Source: Setoptus koraiensis (lineage: Eukaryota > Arthropoda). Taken from it: DNA of 64,000 nt. The position numbers were made by a program, and so were the translations under genes. The notes below the pieces were generated by a model, which was not told the DNA's origin, ran no database searches, and was given only the letters and a program-made list of their open reading frames with translations. Where the stretch lies: positions 8,990,001 to 9,054,000 of the forward strand of contig CM106586.1 of assembly GCA_048013815.1 (NCBI GenBank), written 5' to 3'. Below are positions 37,301 through 48,340 of the stretch, in pieces; the first letter of the stretch is position 1, and every line of letters begins with the position of its first letter.

Positions 37301-38813
37301 TTGTCGTCGCAGCGGCTCACTTTGTCAATTTGGCTTCCATTCGATGACAATGCCGATGAAAACTCCATGCGAAACGGGGCACCATTTTTAAAATAATCAC
37401 ACATACGTGCGGCCCCATAAACTGACGGCCATAAAACTTGCCACAAGCGCGCATGAACGCAACAATCTCATCACTGATTTTATTTGTCCATTCATGTGCG
37501 AATATCAGACTGAATTCACGCATGAATTGCCGGCTGGGGTCGGCCGAGGGCCGTTGGCTTGGCGCGGCGCGGCGCGGCCATTGTCTCACACTGGCACTTG
37601 AATAGGGCGCCCCATTGTCGTGTTCGTCTACGTTTGATTGTCGTCGACCGGCGACGACAATCACGACGCACCCTGTCCAGCTGATTAGACGACCTAAATG
37701 GGGCCCGCCAGCCGGCGGCGCCATGAGTGGGCCCCCGCAACAATCGCCGTTACAATTATTGTACTTGTTGTATCGTCGGAATGTTGCCGCGTCCTGGGCC
37801 CCGCATGAGCTTGCGCAATTATTCGCCAATCTGGGCATCTCGGCAACTTATTCAAAACAATCATTCGCGTTTGTGACTCGCTTCGCTCGGCGAAAAACGC
37901 ACTCGCATTCGCGAATTGCGATTCGCGAATTGTGATTCACGAACTGCGATTCACAATTGGTGAATTTGTGTCCTGTCAAGCGCGAGTGTCATTTCATTTT
38001 TCGCTCATCCCGCCGAGTCGCTGCCGAATGGGATTCGCATTCTCGCATCACATTGGCAGCGTGCGTGACCCACTTGCCGGCCTGACATTGAATTGATTGG
38101 GCCGGATGTGATATTATCTGTACTGAGACAACAAACGTGCCGATCGCACTGTTACATAATGCACTCTGTTACATAATTGTGAGTGTGTCCCGGCGCAAGC
38201 TCAACTCGCGTGACACTGGTAATATTGGCGCAATTGAGTGTTTCAAATTGAATTAACAGTATCTACAAATGAGCAGCGCATGCAACGTTTGCAAACGGTC
38301 CCGTCCAATGGGCGCAATCAACGAGCCACTTCCGGGTACATTTGACTCGTTGAAAAACTCAGTTGACATGTCGGCCGAGATGAGGCCCGTTGGCGTGTAA
38401 CCGCGCCGCACACTGTAACTGTGGCGATATTGTGTCACTGGCTCAATCAATCATACCGACTCGTCCCAATCATATCGTGTGATGGCGTTGTCAACTGGCG
38501 CCGAGTGCCATTCGAGACTGACAATAAAGACGACAAAGAAGGGCCAAATGGGGACACGGCAAGCGAGCGCAACAAAGTGGCAACAACGCCGGCACAATTG
38601 CGCAATATTGTTAACGCAATCCATAATTGCCGTTATTGTCTTTGTAGTTTGTTCAATTTGGAGTCGTTGCGCAACCCGACGCAAACAAACAATTTGTGTG
38701 CATATTTGAGTTTCGCTGGCAAAAAGTGAAGTTGGTTGGCAATCGATGATCAATAATTGCAATAATCGCAATAATTGCAATCATTGCCCACTCCAACCAT
38801 CGATCGTTGCGCT

Positions 38814-38938
38814 GTGTCGCTGTATTTATCTGTCGCTGTACTTGTATGTCGATGTACTTGTATGTCGATGTATTTATATGTCGCTGTATTTATATGTCGC
38901 TGTATTTATATGTCGCTGTATTTATATGTCGATGTATT
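38814..38938. repeat. 16-bp tandem repeat (CTGTATTTATATGTCG), about 8 copies
   Basis: A regular 16-bp period with GTA/CTG variants. The period is not a multiple of three, so the Tyr/Val/Cys-rich open frames through it shift between copies and are not genes. Confidence 0.92.
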
Positions 38939-39023
38939 GACACATTGCTGACGCGTAACAAGCGCAGAGGCAATCGATTAATTATAGTCGCCTGATGATG
39001 CGATTGACTTGGCCCGAGGATTC

Positions 39024-39118
39024 TCGCCGATAATTCACGCCGAGAATTCACGCCGAGAATTCAGGCCGAGAATTTCTCGGTGAGAATTTCTCGTCGAGAA
39101 TCTATCGTCGAGAATTTA
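39024..39118. repeat. Imperfect (CGAGAATTCACGC)n array
   Basis: Six or seven GAGAATT-centred units, with CCGAGAATTC changing to CTCGTCGAGAAT downstream. Confidence 0.75.
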
Positions 39119-39673
39119 TTGGCTGGCCGGGCGTCACTTGCGAGCTTGTTGTGCGAATAAATGATTTACCCGCCAGGTGGAGGAGGCGCATATTTAATAA
39201 GTAACATTGGGAAACAACGGCAACGAGCCAATAGGGTGCGCATTGCAGTCTGTCTGTCTGGCTGGCTGGCAAGACAATATGCGGGCTTGCCAGCTCGCCT
39301 AGACGGTCGGCCGCTCGCTCGGTCGGTCGGCCGCTCGGTCGGTCGCCTAGTCGCCCACTGGCAGTGCCACACAACGGCGAGCGCGCCAACTGGCGCCCAT
39401 TGGAATGTGCTCTCTTTATTTATATTACTGGCGGCTATGTGATGTAATGTAATAAGTGTGTCTGCGAGCCTATTTAAGCATATAATAATAGCTGGCTGGC
39501 GGGCCCAGACGCAAGCGGATGGGAGCGCAACTAGCGCCAACTAGGACAGCGCCCGATGCAAGCGCTGCACTAGATTGAAACATATAGCGACAGCGCACTA
39601 ACAGCGTATACTAACTGAGCCTAGTTGGTGGGGGTGATATAGCGACATTCGCGTGCTGCCGCCGCTATGTGCT

Positions 39674-39730
39674 GGCGCTCGATGGCGCTCGATGGCGCTC
39701 GATGGCGCCCAATGGCGTTCAGCGGTGCTC
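39674..39730. repeat. 10-bp tandem repeat (GGCGCTCGAT)
   Basis: About five copies, increasingly diverged toward 39730. Confidence 0.85.
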
Positions 39731-40104
39731 AATAGCGTGTGCAGTGCACTTTATTTGCCGCTCGGCGCCGTTGCGACGGATAAATGGAGAAAGAACCTGA
39801 TAATTGGAACGCTGGCTGGCCAATCGGACATGCGCACTCAAGTGCGACAGCCATTGGCTCGGCAGCGTTGCTGGCATGGCGTTCCATGGCAAGCTCAAAA
39901 GTGATACTGTTTATAAATATTCACAGCTCGCCGCCAGCCGCAACGCAACATCTCGTCGTCGATGATGACGACGGCCATGATGAGCACTGTGTCGCTGTAA
40001 TGGCTTGCCGTCTTGGCTTGCCGTCGCGACACTCGACGCTCGACGCACAACAGCGCGCGTAGCCAGCAACAGCTACTGGCAGCAGTCGCGCCAGCGCCGC
40101 CAGC

Positions 40105-40290
40105 ACGACAACAACGCCAACGCCAACAACAACAACAACAACTGCAACAACCACAACAGTGAGACGAGCCAACGGCGGCAACAACAGCGCAACAACAACA
40201 GCAGCAGCAGCAGCAACGACAGCAGCAGCAACGACAGCAACAACAACAGCGACAGCGACAACAACAGCGACAGCGACAACAACAAAAGCA
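40105..40290. repeat. Non-coding CAA/CAG/CGA array
   Basis: Nearly pure CAACAACAGCGACAG-type sequence. It resembles the Gln/Asn codon runs of the Trio-type exons but ends in stops and lies in the proposed intron, about 1.7 kb upstream of the DH exon. Confidence 0.85.
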
Positions 40291-40658
40291 AGAAAGTGAT
40301 CAATGTAACAGTATTGCAGCAGTGCACTGATTAAAAGAGTCGCACTAAATAGCTAAACATACGCAATTCATACTTAATCAGCGAGCTCGCTTTGTTGGCA
40401 AGATCGGCTGTGTGTCGGTGGCGCATTTTGAGCAGTCAATGTTGCGCTGCTTTGTTGTTCGGCTGGCTCCGTATCCAATGGCTTCATCCGACGGCTTCAT
40501 CCGATAGCTTTATCCGACAGCTCGCAATTGTGAGCTCGCATTGCACACAAACACACGACAAGCGCACTTTCGTTTCGTTTGTGCAAATCGTCGCCAGTGT
40601 GTCGCTAGTGTGAGTGTATTTATAAACACAAAAAGATAAAATGTGATGAATATTGATG

Positions 40659-40770
40659 ATTGCGCAACAACAGCAACAACAACGCCGACAGCGACAACAA
40701 CAACAGCGACAACAACAACAGCGACAACAACAACAGCGACAACAGCGACAACCACGGCAACAGCCAGCAC
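40659..40770. repeat. Non-coding (CAACAACAACAGCGA)n array
   Basis: 15-bp periodic triplet array of the same family as 40105-40290. Confidence 0.88.
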
Positions 40771-41490
40771 AACAGTGACGATTGAGCAGAGTTTTTTAGC
40801 GATTACGAGAGAGCGAGAGCAAACACTCGAGCTCATTACTGTATCACTGTTACTGTATTACTGTATCACTGTTATCACTGTGTCTACCTGTCCTGTTGTC
40901 TATTCGCATTTCAGCTAGTAGATCAATAAATTGCGCCATTCAATAGATTATGCGAGATTAGCAGCCGCATTTGAGAATAATTGCCCAGCCACAAAACCGT
41001 TGATAATTCGTTGCGACACCAAACAATGCGCACACTGTTGATCTAACTGTTATCAACTGTTCAAATAATCTCTCGCCCACTCTAATAAGCGTCTCCCTCT
41101 CTCTCGCCCGCACTCGACGACACACACTACATGCAAATCGCAACCACAACCACAACCGCATCGACCGCAACAACCGCATCGGCCGCAACAACCGCAAAAA
41201 TCGCAACAACGACGACGCTCTCGTCGCGACTGAATCACCGTCGAAATCGCGACTGAATCACCACCGAAATCGCGACTGAAATCAACTAAATAAATCGACG
41301 CGCATTGTTGCGCAACCGACCGACGCGCTCGCCGAAACGCATCAAATGAAATCAAATGCAAATAATATTAATACAAATATAAATATTAATACTAATGACG
41401 ATAACACATTCTTGCCCGGCGCCACCGACTGTCTGACGGCCGACTCGCTCACTCACTCAACCACCGACCGACTGCTGACTGAATGACGGC

Positions 41491-41524
41491 CGACTGACTG
41501 ACTGACTGACTGACTGACTGACTA
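41491..41524. repeat. (GACT)n microsatellite
   Basis: About eight GACT/CTGA tetranucleotides. Confidence 0.95.
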
Positions 41525-41988
41525 ACTGACGGTTGTGGCACACAATTGATATGGCAAACAATGAACAACCATTGACATTAAACATTTGAAAAACATCAAT
41601 TTGAATCATGCAACAATCATGACAACACCAAACTGAAAACTGACAACTCATTTCGACGTTTGCCCCGCCACCGAAACTGTAACATTGTGCTACTGTTGCG
41701 CAACGTCATCGCCTATCGTTCACCTGTCGTATGCAACTCACCTGTGTGCGTATGCGACTCACCTGTGTCTGTGTTGCGACTCACCTGTGTGCTTATTCTA
41801 TACGCATTTGTGTGTCCTGTGTGCGCATCATCGCGAATGCGTGCCACCACCACCACTCAAACAACGGCCACTCTTTGCGCACTCCCACGCTAATGATGAT
41901 GATGCCGTGATTTACGTTGCGCAACTTTTGCAACAACAACAACAAACAAACACACACACACCGTACAACCATTGTAACGCAACAACAG

Positions 41989-43926
41989 ATTGAATTCAGA
42001 GTGGCGAAAATCAGTGATGATACAAGCCGCAACTTCAGTGCCAACAACAACAATAATGCAACCACCACTAATATGTCACAAACTGCAACCGACAACAGTG
42101 ATCATGCACCCACAGTGACCACTCGCACCACAGACACCAACCTCAATTGTGATAACTGCACCGTTACCCACGACAACAGCGGCACCCAGCAATGTCACTG
42201 TGACAAGCAAACAAATCACGAAACAACAACAGCAACAACAGCAACAACAACAACAACGTCACACGGGGGACACATGAGACGCGAGAACACGGACGCCAAC
42301 GCGGCCGCCGACGCCAACAATGGCGACCACTGTTGCATGCCAGTCCAGGCCGGACACGACAAAGCGTTGCACGAGCACCTGGTGACAGCAGCGACAAACT
42401 GTGACGCAACAGCCATGCCGCAGCAACAACCAAAGGACGACAACATTTTCATACCTGAGCTCAAGGTGCAGCCAGGCACCCCAACCAGACAAGACAACGA
42501 ACAGGACGACAGTGTGACGCAGCAGAAGCAGCGGCAGCAGCAGCCGCCAAGCGACGAGAACAGAGAAAATGGTGAAAATCGCCCAATCGTTCAGCCTGCC
42601 GAATCATCAGTGTGCACCGGAAGTGCGGATGCGAATAATGCCAATATTAGAGACAATAATAATGCAAATAATGATGCCGAAAATGGCGCCGCCAAATACC
42701 ATGTGACAGCAGCAGCAGACGACGAAGGGGCAACTTCCAATGATGACGACATTGCCGAAAACGAGAAAAGCGTTGCCCTGTTTAAGAGGCGCTACGTTTT
42801 ACAGGAACTGATTGAGACTGAACGCGATTACGTTAGTGATTTAGGCAAAATAGTCGAGGGTTATCTAGACGAAATAAGGCGCCAATTGTGCGACAGTGGC
42901 GCCGATCCAATAACAGCGGGCATGATGATAACAAGTAGCACTAGCCAATCGTCGTCGTCGACGTCTTGCCAAAAGTCGTCGTCGTCGTCGTCGCAAGTTG
43001 TTGTTTGTCAGCAATCGGCTGCCGCCGTGTCCACTGAAACAAGCTCATCGTCATCGACGGTCATAGTGAGCAGTCATGACAAGGAGGCCGAAATCACAAA
43101 CAATGTCCAACAACAACAACAACAGCAACAACAGACAATTATCCAGTCCAGTTGTGTCCAAATGCTGCAGCAACACACCAATAACGAGACAATGGTGAGC
43201 AACAGTTGCCAATTGGCGCAAGCGCGCTACTCCTGCACCAGTAGCACCAGTTGCAGCAGCGCCCCAAACGACAATTCGAGCGTGGCCGTCTCACAGCAGC
43301 AACCACAACAACAAACGCAACAACAAACGCAACAACAACCGCAACAACAACCACAACAACAACCACAACCACAACCACAACAACAACAGCACGATTGCGC
43401 AACCACCAAATCAACTGTTCAAGAGCAACAACAAGATTTTTGTCATTCCGAAAGCCAGAAGGCGACCCCTTCGCAGGCCGGCCCAGACAAGACTCAGGAG
43501 TCGGCCGAGCATCACCACCTACAGCAGCAACAACAACAGCAACAACAGCAACAACAGCAACAACAGCAACAACAACAACAACCGCAGCACCACCAAACGC
43601 TGATTAGGGGCGTCGCGGGCAGCCGCAGCAACAGCATCGCGCACCCGCTGCTGCACCTGAGCCCCACTGCGCCCTCGTCGGCGCCCGTTCTTCCTGAGGA
43701 TCTCAAGAATGGCAAGCACAAGATTATATTTGGCAACATTGAGGCCATTTATGAGTTTCATCGTGATCATTTCCTTCTCGAGCTGGAGAAGTGCCTCGAC
43801 GAGCCCCAACGACTGGGGCCGCTGTTCAAGCGATACGAGCGCCGCCTTCACATGTACGTCGTGTATTGTCAGAACAAGCCCCGTTCGGAGTTTATTGTAT
43901 CGGAGTTTCTGGACACATACTTTGAG
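41989..43926 (+). CDS. trio: Trio-type RhoGEF, exon 2: N-terminal half of the DH domain
   Basis: The exon is proposed to start after the AG at 41987-41988, the first acceptor I found in phase 0 with exon 1; a downstream acceptor in another arrangement is possible. The donor GTGAGT follows codon GAG at 43926, phase 0. About 266 low-complexity residues precede the DH domain, which starts near 42787 with [20 protein letters not shown] (conserved region 1). An insert of about 263 residues, rich in Ser, Gln and Pro (about 42901-43690), then interrupts the domain. It resumes with [19 protein letters not shown] and [15 protein letters not shown]. These segments match the second GEF of Trio/Kalirin far better than the first. 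The family exchanges GDP for GTP on RhoA and controls axon guidance and the cytoskeleton. Intact flanking motifs imply a functional fold with a looped-out insert. Confidence 0.85.
43521..43580 (+). repeat. Coding CAG/CAA repeat (polyglutamine, about 19-20 Gln)
   Basis: A run of mixed CAG and CAA codons inside the DH-domain insert of the Trio-type gene. A second Gln/Pro/Thr array (CAACAACAACCG type) lies at 43297-43390. Mixed CAA/CAG codons usually slow slippage compared with pure CAG. Confidence 0.93.
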
Positions 43927-45773
43927 GTGAGTAGTCCGTTTGGTCCGACCATTAGCGCCTGTTTCGTTCATTCGCACAATATGAATCGCATTTCGCCTGG
44001 CGGCTGTTTTCGGGCCGTCTTTGGGGCCGTTTTCGGGCCGTCTTTGGGGCCGTTGTCGGGCCGTTGTCGGGCTGTTTTGTGTGGCGACACAAATTGCGCT
44101 CGCGCCAATTGACACCTCTGGCGTGACATCAGCCGCCGGTGACCAGCCGCCGGTGAGCGGCGCACCAAATCAAAGTTGGCGCCCCCAATATTGCATTGAC
44201 ATTGTGAGTATTATTCTCATCATGTGACAGGCATATTGGAAGTATATTGGTGCCCGGTGTATTCAATTTGACAGCCCAGCTACCCGGCGAGACGGACGAA
44301 TTATTGCTGACACACAGTTGTTACAACAACCACTGGAAGGTGGGCGAGTTATCAGCGTCGGCAGCGCCCCCTGCCAGCGGCCAGCGTCTAATTACTTCCG
44401 GTCACTATCAAACGCAAGCTGTGTTTGCTTAGCCGAATTATCTGCTGACACAAGCGCCGTGACAGCATGCAAATATTCTTTCGACACAGAGTTGTGTGTC
44501 AGCCACTTAATTGGATAAACATGTCAACGGGCACCGAGGCCAAACACTGACAGGCCGCCGGCCCCAAAACCGTTGCGCGTGTGCGTGCACTAAATCAAAA
44601 AAGAATTGACATGTCGCACAATATGTATTACCTGCTGCTAACTTGATATCGACAAATAACGACTCTGTCAAATAACCGTTACAGTCTAACGGCGCTCGGG
44701 TGCGCCCGAAAGATGCCGAGCCGCTGGCAGAGAGTGAGAGGGGCGAGCCACTTGTTTATTAATAGTAGTAATAGGTAATTGGGTGCTTGCTGGCTGTTGT
44801 TGCGGCCCCCCCAACCAACCAACCAAACAGCTACAACCAAACTAGTCGAGTAAGCATGTCAGCGGCGGCCATGTCGGTAAGCGCTCGGGGGCTAATCGCT
44901 GTCGCATAGGTCCTCGGGCGGAAGTCGCCGGAAACGTGGGCGAAGGTCAGTCTGTTTGGCTGGCGCATCCCATGTCGATAGATTGGCCCAGAGTGGCCAG
45001 ATTATCGGCCAAGATATGGCAGCGCATTGGCGCGCCAATTCGCGAATTACGCGAGATACGCGCGTTTTACCGGCGCCCCTGTTTGCCTAGCGAATAGGAA
45101 TTTTTTATTGACTCGCGCCGTGTATCACCGGGCCAGCCGGTTCATACATTAGGCGATTAGCTGATACGTGGCGCTTGTATCACAAGCAGATATGCATACC
45201 CAACCGAACCGGCAGACTGGCCCCGATTTTTGAGGCGCTCGCATGCGATGGCATGCGAGCTGATGATGCGACAACCAGTGAACCGTAACATAGCGCCGCC
45301 CCGCACCGTCTAGCTAGACTGGCCCACGCTGAATGGTGGCGATTTTGGCGAAATGACCAGATTTGATGCGCTTCGATGGGTCGCGCTGTCTGGCGCGCTC
45401 GATCATGGTCGTCATCGATTATATTGAACTATTGAAAAAGATGAAAAAGTATGTTGATGGAGACCGACCCGCTAAGTGTGCCGAGCTTATTTCGTCGTTG
45501 GTCTAGCCAAGTGTTTGTGTGTGCTCGTGCCACCATCATTCAATTTATTTTCACGCGATGCGGCACAATTTTCCCCTATCGGCGCCCCACGTACCCCATT
45601 ACTGGCCGCATACCTGGCCCCAAAGCGTGGCGCCGCGAACAAATATTAGAATTAATTTCACAACGGCCGCTCACTAGCAACCAATTCATCTAGCCAGCAA
45701 CTATAACTCTACTCGGTGTGCTCTTTTCGTTGCCTCTTGATATTTTTTGCGTGCTGATCTATCATTTATCTAG
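43927..45773 (+). other. Intron inside the DH domain of the Trio-type gene
   Basis: 1847-nt phase-0 intron (GTGAGT...CTAG) placed exactly between ...LDTYFE and the next conserved residues [20 protein letters not shown]. It has a short tandem GGCCGTTTTCGG-like repeat near 44006-44080 and no gene I can support. Confidence 0.9.
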
Positions 45774-46783
45774 GAGATGAGGATTCGCCTGGGACACAAA
45801 TTGCAATTGCCAGACTTGCTTATTAAGCCGGTGCAGCGCATTATGAAATACCAGCTATTGCTCAAGGATATTTTAAAATACACAGAGAAGGCCAACTTGA
45901 AACAAGAATGTGATGATCTTATGAAAGCCGTTTACATTATGTATGTGGTGCCAAAGACAGCCGACGATATGATGAATGTTGGCAGATTAAATGGTTTTGA
46001 TGGTAAAATAACGGCCCAGGGCAAATTAATAAAACAGGGCATATTGTTGTTTGGTGACGTTACTGGCGCACTTAATTCGCTCTCTTCCTCCTCATCGCCA
46101 TACCAGTCAGGTACTAGCGGCCCAACAAGCGAGCTATTATCTGACAGCCAAAACCAATCGTCGGACGGTCACTCGTCGTCGTTGGCAAGCGCGCAACTAA
46201 GTAATTATCTATCAAATGGTCAGTTGTCATCCTCAATGATTGGCTCCATGTCATTATCGCCTCAATCAATAGCTCAATTACAACAATTGTTGTCGACTAT
46301 TAAATTGAAAGAACGTCAAACGTTTCTATTTGAGCAATCAATTATATTTAGCGAAGTTATAAGACCCCAAAAGCATTCATCGCAATATTCAATACCCATA
46401 TACGAATATAAGAATCACCTATCTATTAATAAGATGTCGCTGATAGATAAACACTATGGCCAGCACACCTTCGACATTGGCAGGTTAGATCAGATGGCCC
46501 TAGATCATATGAACAATTTAAATAACGCCGGATCAACTGTTAATGCGGCCATGTTTCACGGAAGCAACATATTAAATGTAGATCTAGAACTGGAATCTAA
46601 GCGCTTCATGCTGAAAAGTCGTGATCCCAATCAAGAGAACGTTATATTCATGCTGCAAACGAACAACGTTGCCGATCGCGACGATTGGGTGGCCAACATC
46701 AAATCAATGCTCGAGTGTCAGCTAGACTTTCTTCGAGCCCTCCAGTCACCTATCGCCTACCAGAAGGGTCTAACCAAAGAGAG
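45774..46783 (+). CDS. trio: Trio-type RhoGEF, exon 3: C-terminal half of DH and the PH domain
   Basis: The exon begins GAG ATG AGG after an AG acceptor. Its first residues complete the DH domain with the diagnostic helix [20 protein letters not shown] (conserved region 3) and then [20 protein letters not shown], the start of the PH domain. A Ser-rich insert of about 80 residues (about 46065-46300) interrupts the PH domain after its first strands. It resumes with [16 protein letters not shown] and ends with the C-terminal helix, [20 protein letters not shown]. The final segment, [11 protein letters not shown], matches the end of the Trio GEF2 PH domain. The donor GTAATT at 46784 leaves a phase-2 junction. 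In this family the PH domain positions the DH domain and can inhibit RhoA exchange. Confidence 0.92.
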
Positions 46784-46888
46784 GTAATTATAACTGTCTC
46801 ATTATGATTGTGCAGCATGTCTGCCGCTCTCTCACAAACGCCAACTAATCCATTGTCTCATTGTGTCGCCCACCATTTCCAACAACAG
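46784..46888 (+). other. Short intron (105 nt) of the Trio-type gene
   Basis: GTAATT at 46784 to AACAACAG at 46888. Joining AG with the next C gives a Ser codon and keeps the frame into exon 4. Confidence 0.85.
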
Positions 46889-47828
46889 CTCTGCGCCCGA
46901 ACTAAACAACATGTGGAATCCGGCCCTTCGCAAGACCCTCTCCAATCCAGCCTCTAACAGATTTCAGCGACAGGCCGCTCTGGCGGCAGCCAATGCGGCA
47001 GCGGCCGCTGCAAACTCTGCAAACAAACAACAAGTGAATGGCAGCTCATCCTCAATGAAACAAACAACAACAAATATTACCGTTAGCTCTAATTCTGGCT
47101 CTGGATCTAATCAGCAAAAATATCTCAAATTTGTGCGCTCAAAATTGGCCAAGGCCCGCCTAAATAGTGTCAGTTCTATATTGACTTCCGCCACATCGTC
47201 GTCATCATCAGCTAATTCAGGCCAAGCGATTAATTCAAGCGATAATTCAGAAAATAACATCACTAGTAACCAAAGTTGTTCGGCTAGTTTTGTCACAGCC
47301 TCAATGACCACAATGGCCACCACCATGACCACCACCATAACCGGAAATAGTAACACCATTAGTGGTGGAAATGCGAACGACAACAACATTTCCAATATTA
47401 TTCCACCTCTTATGCTCACCTTACCGCCAAGTGGTGCCAGTAGCCATTCAGCAGCAGCCTCTTTAGGTGGCTCACCTAATGACAATCCAGCTCAACTAGT
47501 CTATCCATCGTCGGCCTGTATATCAGACAGTACGACACATAGTAAGGGTACCGCTACTAGCAGAACAAGTAGATCATCTAGTGGTCGTGGGCCCGCTTCA
47601 GCTATGGTCAGATCAAAATCCACTAGTAAGAAGAGCAACTTTTTTGATGGTTTCAGATATACTCTCAAAAATAGACGAGGTAGTAAGCAGGGAAACCAGC
47701 AGCAGCAGCAGCAACAACAACAACAACAAGAGCAACAACTACAACAACAAGAGCAACAACTACAACAAAATGAACAACACCACGAAGACATAGCATCTGT
47801 GAAGAACCAAGAACAATCTCAGGACTAA
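46889..47828 (+). CDS. trio: Trio-type RhoGEF, exon 4: C-terminal tail
   Basis: The last coding exon continues in frame from the PH domain (SSAPELNNMWNPALRKTLSN...) and ends at TAA 47826-47828. It encodes a tail of about 313 residues rich in Ser, Asn, Thr and Ala. Near the end is a basic patch, KKSNFFDGFRYTLKNRRG, followed by a Gln run of about 40 residues with interspersed Glu, Leu and Asn. There is no Ig-like or kinase domain, so the product lacks the vertebrate-type Trio C-terminus, as in fly and worm Trio/UNC-73. A candidate ATTAAA poly(A) hexamer lies at 47926-47931. The assembled four-exon protein is about 2042 aa. Confidence 0.85.
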
Positions 47829-48340
47829 CAGTGACAACAAACAAATTATATGATTTGACAGCCACAATGAGCATTCGAATCGATGTATATCTGATTAATA
47901 AGTTATGATAGTAATTATAACATTAATTAAAGTGTTGCGACACGTTTTGCGACAAACTCTCCATTTGACGACCCAATTGACTCATTAGGGAGATCATTTT
48001 TATTGTTGTCGTCAAATTCACTAGGCTACATGAGTTTCGAAACTCATCTACTAGTGTGATCCATAAGATGGAAATTCTCTGGCGGAAATATTTTGATTAC
48101 TACGAGAAAGCGGAATCGATATGCATAGTATGTCTTAGATCACATATCAACTCGGAACATGTTGTATAGTCGTTGAAAAATCAAGAGATCCTTTTTTTTC
48201 CTAAAGAGATTCTGATATATTCTATTATAGATTTTATTAGCTAGGAAGCTCAGTACAAATTAAATGGTAACTGGTTGTAGAAATTGTCAATGTATCTAAC
48301 TTCAACAAGGTTAAGTTTATTATACGAGAGTAATTGTTTA
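47829..48340. other. Convergent 3' ends of the Trio-type gene and ABCF2
   Basis: 512 bp of AT-rich sequence. The plus-strand hexamer ATTAAA (47926-47931) and minus-strand AATAAA (48233-48238) are plausible poly(A) signals for the two facing genes. Nothing else seen. Confidence 0.6.

Larger units (their letters stand above)
20685..41988 (+). other. Proposed about 21-kb first intron of the Trio-type gene
   Basis: The stretch begins with GTAAGT after codon 747 and ends, in the proposed model, at an AG at 41987-41988. It contains no further domain-bearing exon I recognise on the plus strand. It holds two nested secreted-peptide genes on the minus strand, a 1.25-kb segmental duplication, several minisatellites and CAA/CAG arrays. 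Sequence outside these is unremarkable to me. Confidence 0.5.

Noticed and set aside
38746..38995. Tyr/Cys/Val repeat frames resembling a repeat protein
   Set aside because: The 16-bp period is not a multiple of three, so the apparent peptide repeat is an artefact of frame cycling.
43519..44115. 198-codon minus-strand frame opposite the DH exon
   Set aside because: It is the complement of polyglutamine and DH-domain codons (Leu run from CAG/CAA); a shadow of the real exon.
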